Shown: positions 1-19,475 of the stretch, piece by piece
Layout: each line of letters starts with the position of its first letter
Position numbering within the stretch: the first letter of the stretch is position 1
Assembly: GCA_900239685.1 (NCBI GenBank)
Contig: OENT01000241.1
Coordinates: 89,331 to 153,330 of the forward strand
Source of the DNA: Rotaria macrura
Lineage: Eukaryota; Rotifera; Eurotatoria; Philodinida; Philodinidae
Reading direction: 5' to 3'
DNA length: 64,000 nucleotides
Translations under genes and position numbers: made by a program
Notes under the pieces: generated by a model
Seen by the model: the letters and a program-made list of their open reading frames with translations, nothing else
Told to the model about the DNA's origin: nothing
The model's database searches: none

Positions 1-3000
1 CAGATATTTGGGGTGGGCGACAGTGTTTGTGCTAATTTATGCATTAAAATTCTTCCCATCAAATTCTCTAAAATACGTTATCGATCGTTTTATTGTAGAA
101 ACTGAATATGTGAAGTATATTGCAATGCTCTGCTTTTTTTGCCTAAAGATTTCAATTAGGTTTGTAAGCGGAGAAATTCGACTATTTTTTTTAATCAATA
201 CTTGAAATCTCTCAATAAAACAAGTAAAACCTGATTCGTTCAGGCTGAGTTTTTGAGTTAAAATTGAAATCGTAGGCTTAATCCTTAGGATCGAGTCTTA
301 GAAGTTTAAAAGCACCAATATTTTGTTCATACATGTAAACAAAGTAAACTTTGTTTGCTCTTTCCCACACATGTTTAGCCGTGAAACATGACGAAGAGAC
401 CGCTTTGAACGGTATAAAACCATGTTCCTGAATTTATGTCGATTAAATCGAAAGATAAAATCAATAAAAACATATACAAGTAAATTATTAATAAAAAGAA
501 TAATGAAAGAAACTATAATACAGAAGATGGACTCGGAAAACTTTTTCATATGATAAGAAGTAATCCATCGTAGATCGTTTTCTAAACTATGAACAACGAC
601 GAAAATGTATGATTTAAGCAAGTGCTCGAGAAATAATGGGTCTCAGTATGTTGCAAATACCGAAAGATTATTATTCATTGATTTCTCTACGAAACTAAAT
701 CATATATTGCGCAGTAAAACTTAACCATGAAATTTTATAGGCTGACGATTGTAATTCACCTAAATAAAAAATTTTGCAACAGACGTTTTTAATGAACTAC
801 ACATTCTATTCTGATCTATATTACGTTTAAGAATAAATATTCACACCAAATATCGATGCTCATATTTCTTATAGAACAACGTGGAATCATCGAAATTATT
901 TGATGTCATCTTGCATGTTTATACGAAACATAAAACGTATATAAGACTAATGCAAAGAATGAAAAGCAAATCGTCTAGCTTGTAAGGGAAAATAGTATTT
1001 ATCTTGGCACTTACTTTTGGAAATGATATCAAACTTCGACCAAAAAGTTCAATATGCCAACAAAAGAGAAGACTTGTGGACATACGAACGAAAATATTGT
1101 TCTGAATTTCGAAAAAATAAACAGCTCTTTTCAAGAGATTCAAAACAACTCATCAGATTTATTTGTATCTTGCAAGTCTCACATCTGACACGAAGAAAAT
1201 TGACGGAATAATTTTTCGAAATACGTACTTATCAGAGCTACTATCCTGGACTGCAGATCAGTCCTGGTCAAAAAGTATGACCTGGGAGCAGTATAACAGT
1301 AGTCATTTTTCTACAAGTCGACTCGAAGATGAAGATGATGCCAAAAGTTGATATACTTTATCATTGAAATTTGCTCGATCAATAACTTTGCATTTCAGTG
1401 ACTAATGATGAAATAGTGTATCAATTTAATATTTAAATCAACGAACAGAAGATCCCGTTTAGATCGTGAACTATAGAATAAAATTCATTGTATTCTTGCA
1501 TTTGAAAAAATTCGACACTAGAATGTAAATTTTCTCCCTATTATTGCCAATCTATTTTATTCTCTTCAGGAAACTTATCTAGATCACAGTTCTATTAATG
1601 ACGTAAAATATGATTCTAATATATTAGTTGTATGATGTTCAATTGAAATAAAAATTAATAGTAATTGTTTTTATGAAAAATTATATAAACGTACTTGAAC
1701 TCAAACACATGTAGTGAAGTGAAATCAATCGAAAAAAAGAAAATATGAAATAGATATAATATGATTAATATTCCTGTCGTAAAAATTCTTCAACTGAATG
1801 ATATATATTTAGTTTGTTTTTGTATAGTTTTCGAAGGTGAAATTCGAGTCTAGTGGAGCAGTTTGAAACTAAGTGTCTTTTGTGATGTCGTATTAACTAA
1901 ACAACATATTTATCGGATGATGTTTCTTTACAACGAGATATCTATAACAATAAGGTAAAGTCCATTAAAAGAAAATATTAGTAACGTATGCGCTATCACT
2001 ATCCAAGTCGATTCTTTGCAAAAAAAAGCTTGTTCTAAATTATTTCTGTGATCGTTCAAATCAATACTAATTGTGTTCTTATTTTGAAAAAACAAAGATG
2101 TCTGAATTTTTCATTTGACAATCCTGATCCGCTTTGAACTTCTATTTATATATTGTTTTCAAATATGGTTAATTACTTTTACGATTGTGTGAAAGAGTAC
2201 TGATATCATGAAAAATTTTTGTTAATACAAGTCTCTTTTTCGATTATCATTATGGAAATAATGTAAATAATTAATTAAAATCGATGTCATGAATTTTAGT
2301 ACAGTGAAAATTTAATGGATCTGGAAAAGAAACATTCATCAGCCTGCAGATCAGGCCAAAAAAAAAAGAGTGGTCCGTTAGTACCTCTGGGTACTTGCTT
2401 AATTTCGCAGTTATACAACTTTTAAAGTACAATATACGTATATCCTTCAGTTTGTAAAAAGATCAGATCTCCGGAGATGCAAGTTGACGGACATATATGC
2501 AAAATACTACGAGGCACCTTACAATATTTCAGATCTAATACAGTATTGCGTTTTTTCAGGTAAGAAAATCGTTTAGGAAACATTTGTTAAGTTATAGAAA
2601 ATACGGTGAAACAGTTTATTTTCTAAATCAATCATTGCATATTTCAGTGTAAGAATTCTGATATAATATACTGCAGATCTATATTGATTGATGAAGTACA
2701 ATAATCTTAATGTATTGAATTAGATGTAAAAGAAACATAAAAGATAATTATTATACTTACTTTTTTGAAAAAAAGCTAGGTAGTTTTATCAAATCCCAGT
2801 GAAAACTTAATTTCTTTTTTGAGAATTTTTACTAGAAAACTGTAGAATATTTATAAATGTAAAATTACTGACAGTACAATGGAGTCACGTGAATCGAATT
2901 TAATCGTCACGAAAAACTCGCAAAATTTCTTGTTGCCTTACTTTCAGTGACATCATGTGTCTCACCTATTGTATATATGATTTGTTAACTATTGGATTGA

Positions 3001-3133
3001 TTCATTTATGAACCTATCAGATTACATCGAGAATATATACATATATACAAAGAACGAGAATTGTCCTAGCAACGTTGTATTCACTTTTCTCATTTTGATC
3101 ATTACGATAACATTCCTTTGAATTCAAATTACG
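1..3133. other. No confident gene (5' intergenic)
   Basis: AT-rich sequence upstream of RUVBL2. Open frames here are short and lack recognisable domains. The longest, on the minus strand at 298-621, is hydrophobic in the way random AT-rich DNA often is. One stretch near 1017-1351 looks slightly coding and is listed separately. No RNA gene or mobile element was recognised. Confidence 0.5.
1017..1351 (+). other. Possible coding remnant, unidentified
   Basis: Two overlapping plus-strand frames cover this stretch. The first (1017-1211) reads as a charged, soluble-looking peptide with many K, R, E and N residues. The second (1163-1351) ends in a polar tail with the acidic run LEDEDDAKS before its stop. 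Composition is more protein-like than the surroundings. No family is recognisable, and there is no clear splice site joining the frames. It could be a terminal exon, a frameshifted pseudogene or chance. Confidence 0.2.
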
Positions 3134-9243
<6,110 letters not shown>

Positions 9244-11445
9244 TCGTGAATTCAATTCAGTTCAATATCTTTTCTTTGTTTTTTGTTTGTTATCAACATT
9301 TTTCATTTTGTTATTGTCATTCCTATTTGTGTCTATTGATTTTCATGTAGATCTCATATTAACTATTCATGACAAGAGAACTATGAAACAGATAAAATAT
9401 AAAACACATTTGTTGTATACAACTAATGACATTCTATGGGAAAAAAATTCTTTACACCAAGATCTCACAAGGCGAGCTGCAAATTTGTCGTGTTTTTCGT
9501 TTATTACTCTTCTATGCGCAATTGCACAGCGATAAATCAGAATCAACTAAAGCACAATAGTTTCTAGATTTGTTCTCGTAGTATCTCAATATATTGCTCT
9601 TGTTTCTTGTTTTTTCCCTATTATCACTATTATTATCGTCTAGAAGTAATAGAACAAAAAAAAAATATGACAGCAAATAAAGAAAGAAAAATGAGTTATC
9701 ATCATTTTCATATGCTCAGAAACATGTCTTTCAATGTTCTAATATAGTTGTTGTTGTCATTGATGTCTTTTCTTTTGGTTATGGAACAACTACATAGATT
9801 CTGTCGGATGGTTTGTTTGTCAATGGATTATTAACTGATTGTTGATATTGATTTGTATGCTGTTCTTTAATAACTTGATGTTGTTTTTCGCAATTGAATC
9901 TATTAGTTTGAATGATAATTATGGCAAAAGTGAGTATTTACCAGTTTAAATGAAAAACAAACTGATAATTGTTATGTGAATTGATTTTTTCGATTACGTC
10001 TCCAGGTTAGAATTTTAATTGACTTGTTTTGGAGAAGATTATCAATTCATCTGTTGCCGAAGGAAAAAGATAGACAATACAAGACGAGAGTTCTTTTGCG
10101 TCAATCAATATTGATTCATATGGTGGATAATTCATTCCATCCTACACAAATGGATATTGATGATAAGAATAAAGTGCTTTTTTAGAAGATAATTCTCATG
10201 ACTTCTATAGTAATTAGTATTACTAGTACAAATGATGTTTTTAAATAACAATGTTTCGATGTCATCTACTAGTAGTATAACGGTAATATTGAGTTTGATA
10301 GGCTATTGTTGACTATAGGATTTGTCAACGTAACGTGTCATTTGACTGATTCGAATTTTCAAAAATGGTTCTTTTTCGAGATGGACAGATGTACATAGAA
10401 ATTTTTATACTGATTACGTGTTTGATCTTAAAAAAAGCAGTGTTGAAAAAGTATTTTGAATATCCTGACGAAGAAACGTTTTCTTCAAAAACTCCTCAGT
10501 GACATAGTATTCGGTACTGAATTTTATTCTCTGAAAAAGAGTATATTTACATTTTTCCCTCATTTGTAAGGCTACTTCTAAGTTCTTGTACACGACTTGT
10601 TCAAGTGTAGCGTTGTCATGTTTTTCACCCAGCTTTTTCAAATGTCATTCGATACAACTTATCACACATTATTCATAATGTAAGAATGATATAGTTTGGA
10701 TGAAGGCTCGGGTTCCTATAATGGTTTTATCATTGCGTAAAGCTAGGACAAAAAAGGTTCTTTTTCTCAGGGACCACTTATATAACTCTAATGTTTTGAG
10801 AAAGTATCTATACAAACGAAATGCTTATTAAGCTTGTTTTGTAGATCATTGAATGGGTTTTCAATTCGAAATGGGAACTCATGAATTTTACAGTATGTCA
10901 GAAACTAACTATAAAAGCACGTAGAACTTGCTCTGAGGGATAAGGGCAAAAAATAAACAGTTGGTCTTATAGAGAATGGAATTCCGCATCGTATGACATC
11001 TCAACCCGATTTTTAACGTCAAAGTCTACTTTTTTTTAAGAAAAAATGTTTAAATCATAATTAATGTAAAAATTGATCAGAGATGTGTAGCGTTATGTGG
11101 ACAAGCCGTACCGGTGATCAACTCTCATTTCTATAAAACAACTTGATTCTTGCATAGAATAATTTATGTACTGTAGCAGTCCATATGAATGTGATTGCTA
11201 CTTGAAGACCTATTCGTTGCGTTAGAAAACTGATTCGATAAGTATCCTATTTGCAGAAATATTTTCTCCAAAAATTAAAGTTTTATAAACGACCCTAAAG
11301 AGAAAAGGTTCTTTTTTTTTGAATGAACAAAGTATGATAAATTACGTTGACTGAGATTGTTAGCTCTCATACTTTTCGAGAGATAATTGAAAATGAATGT
11401 TTCAATAGGAAAAAAATTCTAAGATGATTTTATTTTTAATAGAGT
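9244..11445. other. Intergenic, no feature recognised
   Basis: Between RUVBL2 and the MCTP gene. A plus-strand open frame from 9206 to 9535 is hydrophobic and low in complexity; I do not regard it as a gene. Possible 5' untranslated exons of MCTP may lie here, because an acceptor-like TTTTTAATAG precedes the MCTP start codon. Confidence 0.5.
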
Positions 11446-14400
11446 ATGTCCGATGAAATTAATGAATTTAAATCCAGAATCAACAACAATAAAAATCATA
11501 GTAGTATTCCACATCGTTCATTATTACATCGTGCACGTGTAACACTTGCCGATATAAACTTTAGTAGACAATCGAAAGATACAATAGACAATTCTTTAGC
11601 ATTGTCAGTACATTCTGAAAGACGTCGAACATCTGATAATATCAATACAGAACAAAATTCAATAAAATATAATAAAATAAAATCTGTTAGAACTGATACA
11701 CCAATATCATTCGTCAATCGAATCAAGTCACATATTATTGGAACTCATAAATATCATCGAACAATACGATTAACGAAGAATGATGATAATAAATTTTTAT
11801 CATTATCATCGATGGCTTCTACTCTAGTAAGTCATATTCAATTACAAACAAAGAAATATTGTCAATTATTGACGGTCATATGCAGACGATAAGAAAATGC
11901 AACACTTCTCTATAATGTGACAACTAACATTAAAAATTCTCAGCACACGTGCTAATATTCTTCAGGATAAAAACGAGTTCGAATAGTTTTCTATGAGTAG
12001 ATTTTACTACAATGTACACTATCCAATTCTATGAAATTTATTCAATAATTCTCAATCGATTGGTTAGAAATTCTTTTATTTACAAAACTATTTCTAGGGC
12101 ATTTTTCGATCACAGTAAGCGAATACAAATACATTACCTATGAATAAAAAAAAAAAAAAAAAAGAAAACGATTCGCTTGATCGGTTTTTATTTTTATATG
12201 TATGTAAAACTATATTGTCTGACATTTGTGTGCAAAACGCAAAGGTATAAAGCCAACAAATGAATAACATATTGAAAAAAATCCAACATGTGAGTATCGA
12301 TTTTATATCGATTATTGTAAAAATTTCTTATTTCTCCATTAAGACACACATGTTTATAATAGAATTTTAATATTCGTTTTTAAAAAAATTCTCTTATTAG
12401 GTTATTCGAAAACTATATCGTATATCGATGAATTTCGATATTTTTTCGTTTTCTTACCAATAGGAAATGACTTTTGAATATAAAGAAAAAAACTATCGAA
12501 AATTTGAGTACGAAAAAAAAACACAAATCAGTATAAACTAGAGAATGTATAACAAGTAGAGTGTCTATTTTCTTTCCTTGCTTGTTGATGTTTTTAATGT
12601 TCTGTTCTATAGTCAATGAAACCAGGCTCTATTTTTCTGCTGTAATTAATCATCTGTTGCATTCTCAATGCACACGCCATATATCCGTTCCGTAAACGTC
12701 TATATTGTTCGATACACGAACAACAAATCGAAAAGAAGAAATATTACTTCTATTCGCAATGACTCACGCTTTATTAGATATGAAAGATTTAATTAATTTT
12801 TAAATGCATTGTACACATACGAATAAGGATAGTGTATTTAAGAAATATTTATGCGTCTGTATCAAGGTGATTTGTTTTCTTTTGTTTAACGAAAATAGTT
12901 GATCAATATATGTACATACGCAATGATCTTGCTTTTGTTTCTCGTTTTGATTTTAGGAGGCACAGCCATCGTCTAAAAATGAAGGAAATCAAAATTCAAT
13001 AAAACATGAAAATGATTCACCTTCTCGAATCTCTGCAATTTTTAGTACAGCCATGGAAAATGGTTCCGACAAGACGAAGACATTCGATGGCTCCTTGAAT
13101 ATGACGACGGATGAGGATGGTCGAGAAGATCAATCGAAATCACCTTTATTTGATCGAACGTTAAGTTCAAGCCGATCGAGTTTAAATAAATTTAAAGATC
13201 AAATAACTCGAAATGCCATGACTGCCATTACAAATCCATCATCGATCACATCAAAATTAACTGGTACATCGACGAACAATAGTGATGTTAATATTACAGA
13301 TATCGTCTATTGGGCAGATATTTGTATTGAAAGAGGAAAAGATTTAGCTGCTAAAGATGTAAACGGTTTCAGTGATCCATATGTTAAAGTTTTATATGGC
13401 AATCTAGAACAATACAAAACAAATACAATACCGAACACGGTGAATCCAGCATGGAATGAAAAATTTACATTTTTCATCGAAGATTTACATGCTCCAATTC
13501 AATTTCAAATATTTGATTATGACCGTTTTGGACGTGATGAACCAATGGGCACGGCAAAACTTGATGTATCAAAAATACCATTGGAGAAAATGTACAGTGC
13601 AACACTTGAATTAGATGACGAACAAAGAATTGATGGGAAAAATGGCACACTTAAAATTACTATTACATTGACACCAAAAACGCCTGAGTTTCGTGAAGAA
13701 GTAACGAAAGAAAAAAAAATATTTTTAATTTTGAAAATTTTTTACATTGATAATTACTTTAAGGTTCTTCGCATATTAGCAAAACAAACACAAGTTAGGT
13801 CGAATATTGCTGGCCGTTCTGGCACGAATAGTGGGGTCATATTAACTCGTCGTACAATTGATGTTTTTATTATTCGAGGACGAAATCTACAATCAGCTAC
13901 ATTGAATAAAATCTGTAGTCCATATGTTAAACTTAAATTTGGAGCTGATAAAAAATATCGAACTCAAGTAAGATTTTTAAATACAATAGTACGATTTCAA
14001 ATTTCGATAGTTTGAAAACATAGAAATTAATTTCATTTCGTTACAATCTATTGGTTTCGGTTTTTATATAGAACGGATAATTACTTTCACCAATAGTAGA
14101 AGGAGAACAATATTAGCATGTAAACAGAGTTCAAGGTCACTGTATCGTACTATTACTTTATGTTCCTTATCGAATGAGAAAGATTTGCCTGTTTCAATTC
14201 AATTAAATACTTTCAATTTTATTTAAGAAAGAACCCTCCGATATACTCAATTTTCTACTAAGATTTTCATAATCCTAAAGTATCTATTGTTGTTTAAAAA
14301 TTCCATTATAATGTTGTTGTATATTTTCTAGTTAAAACTACACAATCATTTTTTTTTTCTTTTTACCTCACCTTCTTTTGACGATTTACTATTAGAAAGA

Positions 14401-17400
14401 CAAATGACTGCGACTATCTTGCAATTTGTTGAACAACGAAATCCGATAACAATCTATGTTTTACAACATTTAATAGAGAAAAATTGATAGTACCCAACTG
14501 TATCGTCTAATAATTATTCACTAATATCCATTTTCAATTAAAAGGAGAACAGTTTTCGATAGAAATTGAATAATGACATGCATATGTGTTATACTCTGTG
14601 TGAAAGTAAAGGAAATGCAATTGAAAAGTTTTCTCAAAATCAACCAAGAAGTCTTTGAAAAAAACACTGGAAGCATGAATGGTTAATTATTATGATAAAA
14701 AGTTTTAACGTATAGCTGGATTTTAGTTAACGATTCTAATTAGAATATTTTCAAAATGTTTATTATTTTACAAACTTATTACGAGAATCGGAGAAATATC
14801 TTCAGAAAAATCTCGTGCTCTTTTTAGCTTGTTTGATTGATAAACGAAGAGCATACTACCCACCATTCTATTCATGTATGCTGCAAGACTCGTTCTGAGA
14901 TATCTGATGCACTAGAAAAATTAGTTCAACATAAGTAATTTATCATATTTGACCCGATGATAATACTCGATTGTAGTTTCTAACTTATCTTTAAATTGAC
15001 GCTTACATATTTCTTGACGTCCTCGCTATGTAAACTTCATCCTTGAAATAATGATAAAAATTATGTTTGAGCAACATCTGCCCATAGAATAATTCTTCTA
15101 ATGAGCGAATGGAATCAACTAACAATGTTAGGATTGTAGATAAATAGCATCAATAGTATAAGTTAGATGGCGATATAAATACATTCTCATGATATTTAAA
15201 AACATAACTAAAAACTTATTTATTCTTTCAATGTCAATTCATTCATCAGGATAATTTAACCTAAGTTTGTGAATACTTAGTATCAAATGTAAGAAAACTT
15301 AACCTTTAAAAGCTGAATGTCTCTTCCAAGGAAAATGAAAATAATTCAAATAAAATCCACTATAAGAGCTTTTATGCAAAAACTAATATTTTCCTGAATA
15401 AGCATGGTACCTTGTTGAGTGTACAGAAACGAAACTATAATATTCGAGTGACTCTTTTACCACTCATGCGTTTTTTTTTAATAAATCATTATTCTATTCT
15501 AGAATTGTTTTTTTTCATTCATATAAATTACATGTGGCTCTCGGCTTTTAAAGAGATACTGTGAAGTATTGTATCAATGTATCGAATGAAACCACTCCGT
15601 AAATCTCAAACCATTCCAATAAACTAGGACATGATCGTAAAGAAAATAGTGCTTATATGGGATATTCTACCGTATGAAAAAATCGAAATAACAGAATTTC
15701 GATTTGGATTTTCACACGTAAATAGCTGATACACTATTTAGATAGTTCTAAAATTTTCAACAACAACTGTTTGTTTACTTCTGAAAGTAAAGTATGTCGA
15801 AGAGGAACTGGATTTTGTGAGTTTTTTGCAAATCTACTCATAGGTGAAAATTTAAATGGAAATTCTTTTCTTTTCCAATTATTACAAGCTCCAATATATC
15901 TGCTAGAAGACATTAAGAACATGTATGAGTATATTGAAATTATATCAACTCGTTTTCTACAGTTACCGTTTAACTGTTTCAAACCCGCCCCCCCCCCCCC
16001 CCCCCAATGGTCGGTTTTTAAAGGTCAACTATAAAACATGGAGATTTTTATTTTTAGATAGTAAAATCAACTGTTAATCCAACATGGCATCAATCGTTCA
16101 TGTACGATACAACTTTAACTGAACTGCCACCATTAGAATTCACGGTTCATGATGATAATAGTACAACTGGTGATTTCATAGGACGGTAAAGTATATAAAA
16201 TTCATGATATATATTCGAATCTAATAGACTTTATTTTTATTTAGAGGACTATGCAATTTAGCTCATTTAGATGAAGAACGTACACATCTTGTACCCGTTG
16301 ATCTTGAAGATGGTGCTGGTATAATCGATATATTTATAACAATAACAAGTACAACACCATTACAAGAAGCTACTAATGATGGTGAAAGTTCAGCAAATGT
16401 TGCTCTTGACTTTGTTCCATCCAAATTAACTGAAGAAGATTTAAATCGTTTTGTTCGTAAAACAAAATGAAATGTTGAATATTTATTTTACTTCATTTAT
16501 GTTTTGTAGACATTTTTTTCAATATTTCGACACTTACTTCCAATATTTGATGTTGGCAGACTTGAAATCAAAAGTAAACATTAAAATCTGTTTATTATTA
16601 TTATTATTATTACAATTTTCAATAAAAATCAATTTTAGTTTATCAAGCACGTGGCCTTAGTTCGAAAGATATCAATGGTAAATCGGATCCATTTTGTATT
16701 GTTCAACTTGATTCTAGCCGTTTACGTACACATACGATTTACAAAACACTCAATCCTATATGGAATAAAGCGTTTGTTATGCCATCACAAGATATACATT
16801 CTGTCGTTGAAATAACTGTTTACGATGAAGATTCAAGTAAAAATAATGAATTCATTGGAAAAGTTGCAATACCATTATTGGCTGTATGAAAATAATGTTT
16901 TTGATTGTTGAATTATTGTATTCATTCTCATTTTTATTTTTTTTTAAGATAAAAAACGGTGAAAAGAAATGGATGCAGTTAAAAGATGAAAAATGTCTAT
17001 TTCCTGTCAAAGGTGCCATTGAAATTGAAGCAACATTTCTCTATTCAAATGTAAAGTTTTCGTTGTTGAAAAAGAAAAAACAAACAATTTTACATTTGTA
17101 TTATTTATTTTCATTATTCTAGCTTAAAGCAGTCATTCGTACAATTAATCCAAGACAAGAATCATACTATAAAGTCGATGACAAATTTAGTGTTTCTGTA
17201 CGTAGTATTATTCATAATTAATTTCTCATTTGACACAGATGACTTGAAACAACTGTTATATTGTATTAGTATGACAAGACAATATGGATTCTTTCTTGTT
17301 AACAATCGTAGGATGCATCTGAAAAATATCTGGATCTCATAACACATGTATCAGTTGCTTTATTATGTGTCAAATTAGTTCTAGTTGTAATACATTGGCT

Positions 17401-19475
17401 AGGAAATCGCTTGAAACTGTAACATTTACTGTAAATCATACCTAAAGAATTGACAATTTACTATATAGGATAGATGAATTCATATGAAACACAATAGACA
17501 TGTATGACTTTTAAAATTAAACAGTAAACTGTATAAAAGACGAGATGTCTCTCAGGAGAAAATCTTCTGCCAAGTTTCTTCTTAAAAACAGAGCCTTTCA
17601 CATAAGTTAAAACTGATCGATTTTTCTCGATAAATAGTTTATTTGTGAAAAATTTGTCAATAAAATATATATGAAAATGTTTATGAGTCAGAAATTGATC
17701 AGATTTTGAGTGAATAATTTCAATGTATTCTTGAAAATCAAGAACTTAATAGTTAAAACACTGCATGTTGCTTTGCTGTTAATGAACTTCATCGGCCGTC
17801 CTGAACAAACTTATCAGAAGAATATGATACTTCTAAACACTGGATTAGATAATTCTCAAATGGAATAGACTTCCAAATGAAATACATGTCAACTGAATAC
17901 TTGCAGAACTTCGATGACTAAATCCTTCAGGATTTTACGATAGAATTATTATGTTGAATTTTCTAGTTGACATGATATTAAAATTCGAGTTGCAAATGTC
18001 ATGATGAGAATGATATACACGTTAGTAAACCAACGCTCAATGGGAGAACTAATTAAGTTGTGTTCTGATATCTTGTACACTACGGAGACTTTAACTGTAG
18101 ACTCTGGTAATTGTAGGATGTGAGAATAGATGATATCTGTTTACCAATCGAAGTTCATTGCTACTCATATTTTATACGTGAGTATGAATGATGCTTTTGT
18201 TAAATATAGAATATATTGTGACATTCTTATTCGAAAATAATGTTTTTAACTTTGACATTCTCGTACAACACTTTATCGTTGATGACTAACGAAATCTAAA
18301 TTGATGATTTCAATTCAATACTATTACTATGTGTAGATGCTAGTAAAACTCAGTCTTCAAGCTTTTTTATTGTTTGTTTTTAAGATCAATACTAGGTATA
18401 TATACAGAGAGACAAGTGGTGAAGTTTTATAAAAGAAATTTTCGAAAAAAAAACAAATTTATTCGTTTTAAGGCTGTGAAACAACATCTAACACGTTGCC
18501 AGAATATGTTGGGAGGCATTCTTGATGTATTTAAATTTATTGACTATTGTTTTCAATGGGAAACACCATGGATGAGTTTTACTGCTTTTATGGTAAGAAA
18601 ACGATGCTGAAATGCCTTGTCTCTTGTTTTTATTTTCATTTCCTTAATATTTAAATTTTTAGCTAACTCTAATTATTGTTTGGAACTTTGAATTATACAT
18701 GTTACCTTGCACACTTCTGTTATTCTTGGTACGAAGTCTTGTCATAGAATATCGTCGTGGGCGTTTTCAAAAACCTTATGCTACATTAGAAAACGAAACT
18801 ATATCAGCTCTTGTACAAGCGACTCCTACACCTGAAGAAATTGCTGAGAGTGAACTGAATGGAAAAGTAAATTAATAAGAATAAAACACAAAGGAGACAA
18901 GATCATTCAAATTACAAATCAATCGTATTTTTTATTTTGAAGGAAGAAAAAAAATCATTCATGGGCGTTCTACAAAGTGTTCAAGACACAGTTGTTGAAA
19001 TACAAGGTTACATCGATGCTGTTGCTTCATCATTAGAACGTATTAAAAAGTAATATACAAATCATATTATGTACTATTTATAAAAAAAATTTTTCGTGCG
19101 TTTCTTTTTAGTTTATTTAATTTCACTGTTCCTTGGTTAACTTTTTTGTTAATGATAATACTTTTTGCTGTCGGAATAGGACTCTACTATATTCCTCTTC
19201 GACCTATTATTCTTGCCTTTTTTATTAACAAATTTACAAAACGATTCCGTAAGCCTAAAGGTTATATTGACAATAATGAATTAGCTGATTTCATGTCACG
19301 ATTACCTTCGGATCCTGAACTGGTTAGTAAATCTTTATCATTATTATTGTTTGCATTGAACGGTTGAAATACAAAATGTCTTGTCTTTATTATTTAGGTG
19401 CAATTTCGTGAATTGAAAGTAAGTGCACCAGGAGCGACATCAAAAAAGGGCAAACTAACAACAAACAGCAAATAA
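11446..19475 (+). CDS. MCTP: Multiple C2 and transmembrane domain protein (MCTP)
   Basis: MCTPs are ER/endosome membrane proteins with three calcium- and lipid-binding C2 domains and two C-terminal membrane segments, acting at synapses and membrane contacts. Exons: 11446-11826, 12957-13700, 13764-13967, 16058-16185, 16245-16452, 16510-16573, 16639-16883, 16949-17050, 17123-17197, 18473-18592, 18663-18866, 18943-19049, 19112-19322, 19398-19475; about 956 aa, all phases compatible. C2A is at about 242-350 with the calcium-loop motif [11 protein letters not shown]2B at about 388-520, and C2C at about 571-680 with NGKSDPF. Membrane segments lie at about 758-780 ([10 protein letters not shown]) and 868-888 (YYIPLR), followed by the family motif [15 protein letters not shown]. 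The 240-residue N-terminus before C2A is Ser/Asn-rich and unfamiliar. The donor of exon 5 (TTT|GTTCGT) is weak. Intron 3 (2.1 kb) contains a poly-C run. Confidence 0.93.
15988..16005 (+). repeat. Poly-C homopolymer (18 nt)
   Basis: An uninterrupted run of 18 C in MCTP intron 3, directly after AAACCCG. It is isolated in AT-rich DNA. Its length may be unreliable in the assembly. Confidence 0.9.

Noticed and set aside
298..621. Minus-strand open frame of 107 codons, hydrophobic
   Set aside because: Composition is what random AT-rich DNA gives; no domain, no splice context and no membrane-protein pattern beyond hydrophobicity.
13701..13763. In-frame read-through of MCTP intron 2 (63 nt)
   Set aside because: It has a proper donor and acceptor and encodes Lys/Phe/Ile-rich filler; treated as an intron, although retention would not break the frame.
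18374..18472. Upstream extension of MCTP exon 10 (frame open from 18374)
   Set aside because: Joining at 18473 keeps phase 0 and gives exactly the family spacing before CFQWE; the extension would need a phase-2 junction and adds unfamiliar residues.
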